A stretch of DNA of 64,000 bases from Curvularia sp. ZM96 (Eukaryota; Ascomycota; Dothideomycetes; Pleosporales; Pleosporaceae). The position numbers were made by a program, and so were the translations under genes. The stretch spans positions 868,001 to 932,000 of the forward strand of contig JAJGBQ010000006.1 in NCBI GenBank assembly GCA_022457065.1, read 5' to 3'. This document shows positions 12,362-21,075 of the stretch, piece by piece; the stretch's first letter is position 1; the number at the start of each line of letters is the position of its first letter. The notes below the pieces were generated by a model. That model worked only from the letters and a program-made list of their open reading frames with translations. It did no database searches and was not told where the DNA came from.

Positions 12362-12903
12362 AAATCGTATTGTGAAATGCTGTGTAGGCTATGTACCTAT
12401 TGAGGTAGGTTTTTACGAACAAACGAGGTCGACTGCAATGATTAGATAAAAAGATGAATAGTAATGCAGGAAACGGTGGACAAGGTTCGGGCGTTAGTGT
12501 ATGCAGTACAGCCCGTGGGCACGAAGGTATTGGGTAAGGGTCGGGAAGTAACGAGGGTTCATCTGCTAGCCACCGTGTGGTTTGCGCAGTTGCGCACTGA
12601 GAAGTCGATGCATCCGTAATGCAGCTTGGCAGGCATTGAGACCTCCTATAAGGCGTGTGAGTGATTAACAAGGAGGGTGAGAGCTCATCAGCTTGCAAAA
12701 TTGACGCGGAAGGATCTAGAGCCAGACAATGGTTGTAGTGTTGGCTCCTACCTCAGAGTTGAACCTATTTTCCTCTACAACAGGCCACATGACAGCCGCA
12801 TCCTACTTGACATAATCGCATGGAGATGACACATCAGAAAAACGCGGCAATGCTAAGATTCATTGCCGAAGTAAACATAATAAGAAACCCCTTTTTGTCT
12901 CGC
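12362..12903. other. Intergenic between GH81 start and UTP14 stop
   Basis: Promoter of the GH81 gene (minus strand) and 3' region of UTP14. An open frame runs on the minus strand at 12201-12698 but overlaps the GH81 start in another frame and matches nothing. Confidence 0.5.
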
Positions 12904-15885
12904 TCATACCAGCGGCTTCCGCAACGGCTTGATAATGCTCTGCTTAACAATAACCCTCGGCTTAGTAACATCTTGATGCGTTTTCTTGGTGACCCATTCC
13001 TGGCCCTTTGGCACCCGCAGACTCCTTTCGTACTGCTCCCTAGTCTCGAAGGGGAAGGGCAGCTGGCTGGCCATGTACTTGACGTTAGGCTTGACCCTCC
13101 GCTCGTTGATGATGACCTTGTCCAACTTCTTGTCTTTTCGCTTGTTGGCATCAATGCCAGGCTTATGAGTTACGGTTTTGGCCCCAAGATTACGCTTCTT
13201 CTCAGCTTTGGACATGCCTTCACCGGTCCAAGCTCCCCAACCAGGAAGGTAGGAAGTGGTTTCGGTGGTCTCTTCCTCGGCAATGGTAGCCTTCTTCTCA
13301 GTATCGAACTCAGCAACCACGTCGTCGCCCGCAAAACCCTTGGCTGTGAGTGCCTGGTTGCGTACAATAATATCAAGATCAATGCCCTCGTCTTCAATAT
13401 CTTGCTCGTCCTGATCATCATCATCGTCCTGACCGCCAAGCACCGTTGCCCAGCCATCGTCGTCAGCAGCAGTAACACGCTGCTTGAGGAAATCGTCAAC
13501 CTTGGTTTCTTGAGGCTTCTCAACTTGCTTTGGCTTTGGCTGAGATTTTGGTTTCGCCACTGGTTTTGACACGGCGATGGCCTTCTCTGAGACTGAAGGC
13601 TTCGAAACCTCTGTGACAGGCAGAAGTTCAGGTTCTTTCTTCTCCTTTTTCTCCTTCTTTGCCTTGACCAGGAAAGGATTCGAAGAACCGCTTTCAGTCT
13701 CTACTGCTGGTGCTGAGGCAGCATTGCGATCCTTGCGTGCTCCGTTGGAGAGACCACTGAGGCCATTCTTCTTCGACACAGGAGCCCTGTTCGATGTTGG
13801 TTCTGGTGCAGATTCTTCGTCTTGTGCGACAGGCTGCTCTTCGTCTGATCCGGGATGCTCCTCAAACTCGCTGCGGCCGATTTGTATCGCTGGAGTAGCG
13901 ATGTTGGCGCTGGGACCATATTTTCTCCGCCCAGCCTTGGTTGCATTCTCATCGATCTCTTCCTCAGCACTGTCTTCACCAGCAAGCTCTCGGCGAAGGC
14001 TCTCGACAGCCTCGTCATTCTGAGCACGTCTGGCAGCTTCGGATCTCTGCATGAAAGCCATCTCTCCTAACTTCGACTTGCCGGTCGAGAATGGGTTCTC
14101 CTTCAGCTTGCCGAGGGATCTCTGAAGTGCATCATCATCGGATTCCTCGTCTTCACTTTCCTCATCACTAGGCACATCGGAGCCCTCCTCATCGTCGTCA
14201 CGTACAGTCTTACCCTCAACACGACGGCGAAGCTCCTCGTTGCGCCTAGCCATCTCAGTGACACCATCAAGTGCATCCTGATCCCAGACTGCCCGCCCTG
14301 TGGCCTTGATACCCTTGGCCCACTTGCTTTCACGATGTTTGGCACCCATGCGTTCCTCAGCTCGTCGGCGGTCATTGTACTCTCGCTCTTCCTCGGAGAG
14401 ATCAACACCATCCGCTTTGAGCTGTTCCCGCTCCCGCTCCAACATCCTCTCACGCTCCTTTCGGTGCACGCGTCGATAAGCCTTACTCTTGATCTTCTTG
14501 ATGCGCTTGGCGCGAACCTCCTCACGGAAGAGAAGCTCACGTTGCATGCGCAGTTCAGCACGGCGTTTGAGAACCTCCTCCATCGGAAGTTTGTTTGTTT
14601 GGAGTTCCTCCCACTTTTGTATTTTTTCCTCATCCTCCTTGCCGTTCGACAAACCACTTTGCTGAAGAATGGACTGAATGGTGCTTTCGAGATCGTTTGT
14701 AGGCGCAGCTGTTGTAGTAGGTTGAAGCGTCTTCTCTCCTATAGAATCGCCTCCAGGGTTCTGTAGAGGGAACATGAGATGCTCAGCTCGACGGTTGCGC
14801 TTGATTGTGTCAGTCCACCTATCGAGAGTTTCGTTCGCTTGAGCATTGGCAGCAGCACGATCCAATTTGTCCTGTGCCCGCTTTGGTAAGGGTGCATCTA
14901 GCTTGCGTGCAATATCCTTCCGCTTCGAGTTCTTGTCGTCTTCGAGTAGCTTGAGTGCCTTTTTCTTTTCTTCATCGGCGACCTTGGGCTTGAGACTGAG
15001 CAGGTCCACCTTTCTCGCAACACCAAATTCATCTGGTGCGGCGGACTCGTGGACCTCGACTCGCTTGCCCTTGGGCTTGTTATCTTCCTTGGATGCCAGC
15101 GACGAGATCAGGTCTTGAAGCTGCTCCTGTCGATAGTCGTCGTCGTCGCTGTCCTTGTCAGATGATTCATCTGATTCTGAGCCATCTCCTTCGCTAGGCT
15201 CGTCGTCGCTATCATCAGATGCCAAAGCGCGCTTCTTCTGTTTCTTCTTCTCCCTGCGCTCCTCTGCCTCATCCTCCTCGTACTGATCGAGCGCGGTTGC
15301 CAAGTCAATGGCATCCTCGCCTAGATCGTCTTCGTCATATTCCTCCTCACCATCTGCACTATCTCCCTCGTCTAGATCAATGTCACCGTCTTCGTCCTGC
15401 AAGTCCTGTTGCCGCTTGGATTTCTTCGGCTTGCTCTTTTGGCTCTTTGAACTGCCTCGGAACGTGAAGCCCTCGAATCTTTCTTCGTCGCTATCGCCGA
15501 AGGCTTCGTCAGAGTCGATGCTATCGTCGCTGTCATCGTTGTCTACGTGACCCATTTGCCAGGTGTTGCCTTCGGAGTCGCTTCCTTCGTCATAACTCTC
15601 ATCGCCCGTTCTCCTCTTCCGCCTCTTCGGTCCGCCCTCTTCGTCTTCGTCTTCGTCGTCCTCATCTTCGTCATCCTCGTCGCGTGCCCGCTTTCTGTTG
15701 AAAGCCGGGTCAAATTCGCCTAGGCGGTTTTTGCGAATCTTCGGGCTATCAAGATTCTCGTGCTCAGCGATGGCGTAGGCGTCAAGGGCGCGCTTCTGTG
15801 CCTTCTTGGGGTTCCGCTTGTTGGGGCGACCCTTTTCAGAAGAGCCGCTGCTCTGGATCGAGCTTCTTGCTACTCGAGGCGGCAT
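12904..15885 (-). CDS. utp14: U3 snoRNA-associated protein UTP14 (SSU processome)
   Basis: A nucleolar component of the small-subunit processome that activates the helicase Dhr1 during 18S rRNA maturation (family knowledge). Uninterrupted frame. The ATG at 15885 (MPPRVARSSIQS) is chosen over the upstream ATG at 16047 because the upstream part lacks family character and runs into the divergent mL41 promoter. The protein has 993 residues. Seen: a long N-terminal half with acidic D/E runs alternating with basic patches; the conserved core with KIKSKAYRRVHRKERERM and HRESKWAKGIKATGR; a lysine/proline-rich linker; and the diagnostic C-terminus with SYLPGWGAWTGEG, KVIINERR, KYMASQLPFPF and YERSLRVPKGQEW. 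It is divergent from mL41, 191 bases apart, so the two may share a promoter. Confidence 0.95.
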   Translation of the reverse strand: MPPRVARSSIQSSGSSEKGRPNKRNPKKAQKRALDAYAIAEHENLDSPKIRKNRLGEFDPAFNRKRARDEDDEDEDDEDEDEEGGPKRRKRRTGDESYDEGSDSEGNTWQMGHVDNDDSDDSIDSDEAFGDSDEERFEGFTFRGSSKSQKSKPKKSKRQQDLQDEDGDIDLDEGDSADGEEEYDEDDLGEDAIDLATALDQYEEDEAEERREKKKQKKRALASDDSDDEPSEGDGSESDESSDKDSDDDDYRQEQLQDLISSLASKEDNKPKGKRVEVHESAAPDEFGVARKVDLLSLKPKVADEEKKKALKLLEDDKNSKRKDIARKLDAPLPKRAQDKLDRAAANAQANETLDRWTDTIKRNRRAEHLMFPLQNPGGDSIGEKTLQPTTTAAPTNDLESTIQSILQQSGLSNGKEDEEKIQKWEELQTNKLPMEEVLKRRAELRMQRELLFREEVRAKRIKKIKSKAYRRVHRKERERMLEREREQLKADGVDLSEEEREYNDRRRAEERMGAKHRESKWAKGIKATGRAVWDQDALDGVTEMARRNEELRRRVEGKTVRDDDEEGSDVPSDEESEDEESDDDALQRSLGKLKENPFSTGKSKLGEMAFMQRSEAARRAQNDEAVESLRRELAGEDSAEEEIDENATKAGRRKYGPSANIATPAIQIGRSEFEEHPGSDEEQPVAQDEESAPEPTSNRAPVSKKNGLSGLSNGARKDRNAASAPAVETESGSSNPFLVKAKKEKKEKKEPELLPVTEVSKPSVSEKAIAVSKPVAKPKSQPKPKQVEKPQETKVDDFLKQRVTAADDDGWATVLGGQDDDDDQDEQDIEDEGIDLDIIVRNQALTAKGFAGDDVVAEFDTEKKATIAEEETTETTSYLPGWGAWTGEGMSKAEKKRNLGAKTVTHKPGIDANKRKDKKLDKVIINERRVKPNVKYMASQLPFPFETREQYERSLRVPKGQEWVTKKTHQDVTKPRVIVKQSIIKPLRKPLV

Positions 15886-16076
15886 CTTGGTGTTGTGGTG
15901 GCAGTGGTGTCGCTGCGGCGGGCAAAACCAAAAGTCGAAATCTTGGCTGCACTTTTTTCGAGCGTTGGCCCGTGCCACCTCCGCGCGAACTCCGCAGCGG
16001 GCAGTCAACCTTTGCGAATAACGACGCCGCTGTCGCATTGCTCGCATTATCGCACGGCAACGAGCGAACCGCCGTC
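15886..16076. promoter_or_regulatory. Shared divergent promoter of UTP14 and mL41
   Basis: Only 191 bases separate the start codons of two divergent genes, both in ribosome production (nucleolar and mitochondrial). No TATA box is visible. Co-regulation is inferred from the layout alone. Confidence 0.5.
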
Positions 16077-16558
16077 ATGTTCAAACCCACTCCCTCTCTC
16101 CAGAAGATGCTGCGGCGTCTGCCTCTCTCGCCGAAGCAGGCAGGCAAGGAATACTACAAGGGAAACCGTGTGGGATCCATGGGCACAATTAACAAATACG
16201 GCAACTTCACACCGGACTGGAGCAAGATACGGACATATGTGTATCCGATACACGGAACCAAGAACAGCGAGGTATGTGCAAAGTACTGGAGCGCATTGTG
16301 GCCGACTGGTGGATAAGAGATGGACGAGTGGCTGACAATTGGTAGTTGACACCCTTCGTGGACGCGAGTCTGGAGAAAGTACGAGACTTGGACTCAGGCA
16401 CCGCACAAAACTACCCTAAGCGATTCACCGGCGAGGACTATCTGAGAGCGTGGAAGTTGTCGGGTGGACATGACATTGTGGAGACAGCCAATGGCTCAAC
16501 GGAGCCAAACAGGAATATGCCAACGCCTTTCGAGGAGAGACCTGCGACCAAGTCGTGA
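16077..16558 (+). CDS. mrpl27: Mitochondrial large-subunit ribosomal protein mL41 (yeast MRPL27)
   Basis: A structural protein of the mitochondrial 54S ribosomal subunit. Exons 16077-16271 and 16346-16558 give 135 residues. Seen: a basic N-terminus (MFKPTPSLQKMLRRLPLS) suited to mitochondrial import; the family block KEYYKGNRVGSMGTINKYG, then TPDWSKIRTYVYP; and after the intron LTPFVDASLEKVRDL. An earlier in-frame region upstream of 16077 exists but runs into the UTP14 promoter and has no family similarity. Convergent with COQ3. Confidence 0.9.
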
Positions 16559-16796
16559 CGAAACGCGAAAATAGCAAGCTAGCATCAGGGCAAGATATTA
16601 TCCACGTTGGAGAGGTATATCCGGAGAGGTTGTGAAGAAGCATTACTGGGCGTTCGGCTCCATGTTGGGATAGTAAGCGAAGGCGCAACAGGACAGTCCA
16701 TCAGGGCGCCGCATATATTGTACATTACTTCCTGGGTATCATGATCCCACTGAACCTATACCAATCACATGAACTATACAGTGGCTACTTGTATAT

Positions 16797-17711
16797 TCAA
16801 GCCTCTTTCCTCACACCAAAAAAGTAATTTCCCCATTGCTCACTCCCTCTGACCTCCTTCCAACCCAACCCAGGTACGAACATGACGCCCATACTCTTCA
16901 CATTGCCCCAGCCAGGCTGTTTCGCAAACCAATCCCTCAACTCCCCCTCGTTAACGTATTTGCTCCACTCGTGTGTACCTTTGGGCACCATTCCCAGCAC
17001 ATCTTCCGCAATCACATTCGTAACCAACCAGCTCGTCCATGTCCTTGCTATTGTGCTCATGATAAGCCAACCGCCGGGCTTTACATGGGGCAATATGTGC
17101 TCCAGAAATGGGCCGGGAGCATTAACGTGCTCAAGGACTTCAAAAAGCGTGACCACATCAAACGCCTCCGTATCCGAGCTTGGGCGAGGGAAATCTTCAA
17201 TAGATGTGTTGAGGTACGTGAGTTTACCAGGCGACATAAGCACCGGGTCGCGTCGCTTATGCGCTTCAGCGATGGACAAGACTTGGGGCGTAGGATCAAT
17301 TGCTGTCACAGACTTTGTCGTCGAAAGCCGCGCTGCCGATTCAGCGAAGATACCGCCTCCACAGCCAATGTCAAGGAAGCGGAGTTTCTCGCCCGGCGTA
17401 GGTGCCGTGGTGGAGCGGCATCGCGTTATGAATTCGTGGCGGAGAGGATTCATGAGGTGCAGGGGTCGTGAAGGGCCATGAGGGTCCCACCAAGATGAAG
17501 CGAGTGCATTGAAGTGGGAGACCTCTGTTGGGTCGACTGTAGAGTTCGGTGTGGGATTGTGGTATTTCGGGGTCGTAGTGGATATACTCCGCGATGGTAT
17601 TGGGGTAAGTGTTCGCAGGTGTGCAAGGCTGGCGGATGAGCGACATGTCGTTGACCGTGCGACATGGCTTCTTAGTGAGCAGATTACTCTTGTGGGATTC
17701 GTTGGCTTCAT
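16797..17711 (-). CDS. coq3: Ubiquinone biosynthesis O-methyltransferase COQ3, mitochondrial
   Basis: Carries out the two O-methylations of the ubiquinone ring, using S-adenosylmethionine, on the matrix side of the inner membrane. Single exon, 304 residues. Seen: an Arg/Ser/Thr-rich presequence over about the first 50 residues; VSHFNALASSWWDPHGPSRPLH; the SAM-binding motif FLDIGCGGGIFAESAA; an acidic post-I motif (VTAIDPT); FDVVTLFEVLEHV; and the HVKPGGWLIMSTIARTW strand with the insertion typical of Coq3/UbiG. The ending GNYFFGVRKE is also typical. The start chosen is the first ATG and gives a plausible targeting signal. Confidence 0.93.
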   Translation of the reverse strand: MKPTNPTRVICSLRSHVARSTTCRSSASLAHLRTLTPIPSRSISTTTPKYHNPTPNSTVDPTEVSHFNALASSWWDPHGPSRPLHLMNPLRHEFITRCRSTTAPTPGEKLRFLDIGCGGGIFAESAARLSTTKSVTAIDPTPQVLSIAEAHKRRDPVLMSPGKLTYLNTSIEDFPRPSSDTEAFDVVTLFEVLEHVNAPGPFLEHILPHVKPGGWLIMSTIARTWTSWLVTNVIAEDVLGMVPKGTHEWSKYVNEGELRDWFAKQPGWGNVKSMGVMFVPGLGWKEVRGSEQWGNYFFGVRKEA

Positions 17712-18703
17712 TGCGAGTGTGGAGGCTTACAACGTGCCTCTGTACATCGACGACGCGGTTCAACGTTGATGTCACCAACCAAAAGTTTTGGGGGACGTGC
17801 GCAAACACCGATCGACAGGCACCCGAATGCAAGCATCTGTTACTCCACATCACCTCCTTTCACTGCGGGCAAAACACGAAGGCAAAAACAAGGCTTTGGC
17901 ATTTAATCAAGCTGTTGGCAAAAAAAAAATCAAGTCCTCGATATATTTAATCAAGCGGTAGATGTTTTTTTTATCAAGCCGTCGACTCCCCAGCGCCTCC
18001 GCTGCCCAACGTCTGTCTTCCGGATCGAACCAACGTTCGTTGTTCTACGGCCGACAGGCGCCCCCCTAGCGAGCAGCCCAGTTCTAAGTCGCAGTGCTAA
18101 AACACTACGGAACTATTGTGCTAGAGGGCCCACCCAATGAGGCACGGCGAGTGACTGCTTGATGGGAGAATGAGTGATCTTGAGATATATATACTTGAAG
18201 TCGCAGCCATTCTGCTACGACTTGAATTGCTTCGCGGGAAACACAGATCCTTGTTGTCCTCTCCAAGACCCCAATGTCGCTATCGCACTTTCTGTGTCTA
18301 TGCACACTGGACTAAAGCTAAAGTTGGCAACATACCACTGTTTGGATGAACAACTCGTTGCTTTCATATCTTGAAGCCTTTCAAGATGGTCACATATCTC
18401 AGTTCATATCAGGGACATGTCAATTGATGGAAAGAAGTACCATTTTCTTACTACGACTAAATCCGCATATCGACTTTCCATCGACCAGGTGTCTCTTTGA
18501 AGTCAAGAGAGAAGCCCGCTCAACTCATTGGTTCCATAGAACAGTTGTTCAGATTCTTTGTAGCTCTTGCGCTGTTGGTACTTCTACTTTTCTCTCCTTT
18601 CAGATACCCGGCTCAAGACGTGCTCTTCCCTTCATCACTTCTCGTATCTCGGACCAGGATCAGAGTGTTTTTGGCTTTTGAGCTGTGCTCAAAGCATAGT
18701 TAT
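17712..18703. other. Intergenic with A/T tracts and short ATCAAG repeats
   Basis: No supported gene. At 17901-17985 the motif (TTTA)ATCAAG occurs four times among A and T runs (near 17903, 17929, 17946 and 17971). The plus-strand open frame at about 18346-18681 has no recognisable features. Confidence 0.4.
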
Positions 18704-19186
18704 TTACTCTTGGGGAAACTTGTCCATGAGAGCCCTGAAAGCCTTGATGGTGTCGAAGAAAACTTGAAATAATTCGACTCCAGCGCTCTTCTTAGAACTT
18801 ACAGTCTTATCAAACTTGGACACGTCTGCAAGAGCTTGGCGTAATTTCTCTTCAGTGACCTCCTCGGCACTTACGCTCTCCAAGATCTTGAGTGCTTCCT
18901 TTGTATCCTTAACTATTTCGATGACAACGTCGTACGCTGTAAGTGCCTGCGCATATAATGCAAGGAAAGTAGTAATACCGGTCTCGGAGAGCCTATCATT
19001 GCTGGCTTGAGTAGGATCTGCCGGGGCGGGCATCTTGGCTGTTGCTTTCTTCGACTGGCGAGCCCCCTCTAATTCTTCCTGCATCATCTTGACTCCCTTC
19101 CCCAAATCCTGGCTTCTTCTTTCGTACACTGAAACCTCCCTTTGGAGGACGGCCTTTTTGTAGCGGACCTCGTCTCTGATCGACAT
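18704..19186 (-). CDS. Small helical protein of unknown function
   Basis: I do not recognise this gene. A single open frame of 160 residues, starting MSIRDEVRYKKAVLQREVSV. The sequence is rich in E, K, Q, A and S, with heptad-like spacing at residues 10-50 and a long charged helix pattern near the C-terminus (SAEEVTEEKLRQALADVSKF), ending in ALMDKFPQE. There is no signal peptide or membrane segment. The ATG at 19186 is preferred over the in-frame ATG at 19429 because the sequence between them is a tandem-repeat leader. It is divergent from the disrupted gene at about 19455-20250, with both 5' ends in a region of about 300 bases. It may belong to a lineage-specific family. Confidence 0.6.
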   Translation of the reverse strand: MSIRDEVRYKKAVLQREVSVYERRSQDLGKGVKMMQEELEGARQSKKATAKMPAPADPTQASNDRLSETGITTFLALYAQALTAYDVVIEIVKDTKEALKILESVSAEEVTEEKLRQALADVSKFDKTVSSKKSAGVELFQVFFDTIKAFRALMDKFPQE

Positions 19187-19228
19187 TTTGTCAAAGCTAG
19201 TTCGACTCGATCGTCGTTTTTGTAATGT

Positions 19229-19284
19229 AAGAGAGTTGGTGTGAGAGATTTGGTGTAAGAGAGCTGTTGTAAGAGAGTTGAGAG
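19229..19284. repeat. Four tandem copies of a 14-nt unit upstream of the 19186 start codon
   Basis: On the plus strand the unit AAGAGAGTTGGTGT recurs at 19229, 19243, 19257 and 19271 with one to a few substitutions. It lies 43-98 bases upstream of the minus-strand ATG at 19186, so on the coding strand it is a C/T/A-rich leader or promoter repeat. Confidence 0.7.
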
Positions 19285-19454
19285 TTGAAAGTTGGCGTGT
19301 TGAGGAATGCGGTGGTTTTATACTACTGAAGTGAAGGTGAAGGCGGAGCCCCCAGCTAAAACTCACCTTCACTCTGCTTACATCACAACACGCCTTGTGT
19401 TGCCTAGTTTGGCTAATTACTCGACACACAAACGCCGTTCGACTGCAGTCTCCA

Positions 19455-20250
19455 CGCCACTCACCTGCAGCAAATCAAAAAAGCGATCACTCTTCCCTAC
19501 TATGACGATCACCATGGAACCGAGCAGTGGGAGTATTTTGAGTCGCGTAGTCAAGATTCGGATACCAAAAGGTACAGCGAAGTCCTCGCTCAAATAGAAG
19601 TGCTGACGATGGTTTAAGAAGCGCTGAAAGACTCAACGAAACAAAAGAACTAGATCTTCGCGGATGCAAAAAACGAGGAAAGGATTCGAAGACAACGCGC
19701 CAACAGCGCTCGTATGCGGCCGCACTTTCAGGAATATAGCGATTATCTTGATTTGCTACTAGTAGACAAACCTAGTCTCGAACGCACAGAATCGCTTAAT
19801 CCTTCCGTCAGTCAAGGAGCACCAGAGGAATCAGAAGAACAGATGGATCACAACGCTAGAGCTAAACAACCTTATATTATCGGTGCCGATGATATATCAG
19901 CATTGCCACTTGACTGGCGCAAGGACAGCATTCTGTGGCCTTTCCAGACCATTAGTGACAACGACAACGAGCCATGGAAAGATCTTCCGGACAATTGCAC
20001 CGATGTCAAACGCAACACGACAACATACGCTTTAGCAGGTTTCTTCACTTCTGCCTCCCGAAGGAAACTCGACCAAGCCCTTGTGGATGAGGTCCGCCGC
20101 ATCATCCGCGAAAGCAAATGGATGGCCTCGAGGAAGCACGAGCATATATCTGAATTGGTGATGCAGTTGCAGATGAAAGCTGTCGAGGCTCTCACCAAAC
20201 GGGTTGAAGAGCTAGAGGGCTTTCGGAAGGCATTGACGTCTAAGCCGTGA
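19455..20250 (+). pseudogene. Unrecognised gene with two in-frame stop codons (or an odd 54-nt intron)
   Basis: One frame reads as protein from about 19455 to 20250: ITLPYYDDHHGTEQWEYF, then YSEVLAQIE, later NEERIRRQRANSARMRPHF, and a C-terminal part with FFTSASRRKLDQALVDEV and a coiled-coil-like end. TAA at 19615 and TAG at 19651, 36 bases apart in the same frame, interrupt it; both fit glutamine codons changed C to T. Alternatively 19600-19653 is a 54-nt intron with a weak GTGCTG donor and a CTAG acceptor. The intact part from ATG 19714 gives 178 residues. No clean start was found upstream; an acceptor ending near 19465 could precede the first exon seen. Function unknown. Confidence 0.5.
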
Positions 20251-21075
20251 AAGGGCGATATGGAGGAATGAAATGAAATCAAAGGATGTACAGGCCCCGC
20301 ATGAAAGAACAAAGATAACATCACAGAGACTGCATGTATGAGCAGATGGCGGGCTTCATCTAAGTTCTTCCATTCAGTAGTATGGCCTGAGGATGTGGTA
20401 AACAGCGACATGCGACAGCTGAAGATCACCCAGTATACTTAGTCTAGTTCGATAATGAAGTTCATCATGCAATTGAGTCATTGAATATACAAAGCAGCAG
20501 CTCTAAGTGCATGAATGATCTTTCCAGATCTCCAACTCCAGTTCGCAAAGCTGCTTTTGGGTGTAACAACATAGTACTCTTTCGCAAAGACTTCCGCGCT
20601 TTTTTAGGAATAAGTTCTGATTTCCAGACCAAAAGCTTAGAAGACGTGGACTACTGTCCAACCGTTGTTGCACTCTGTATAACTGCCTCTCCGTAAAGTG
20701 AGCTTAGGGCGGATAGAGACCGTGATGTCAAAAGAAAACAACCTAGGATGCAGACATAGCAGAAACTATGCCTGCAATATCCCAATTAGTCCAATCAGCG
20801 ACCCTCCAATGAAAAAACACCATGTATCACTTCCAAAGCTATCAACCGTAGCATCATCAACCCTTGATATATATAGGTCCATCACTATCCTCGGGACAGA
20901 CTCATACAACAGCACAGCCAACGTCGCAGCAAACAAGCATCACTAGCGACCAAGAAGCATACCGTCTTGCAATAAGAGAGACTCAGAAAGATAAGATTTT
21001 TCCATTTTCAACAAAATAATGCTCAACAACTCTCTCAAGATCCCACAACACAACAACTGCCCTACAAAAACATGC
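20251..21075. other. Convergent 3' intergenic region
   Basis: Between the unrecognised gene (plus) and PAN2 (minus). Short frames only; nothing recognised. Confidence 0.5.

Noticed and set aside
13577..14023. Ser/Ala-rich plus-strand frame within UTP14
   Set aside because: Shadow of the acidic/basic UTP14 repeats on the other strand.
15886..16047. N-terminal extension of UTP14 to an upstream ATG
   Set aside because: The extra 54 residues show no family similarity and would overlap the mL41 promoter.
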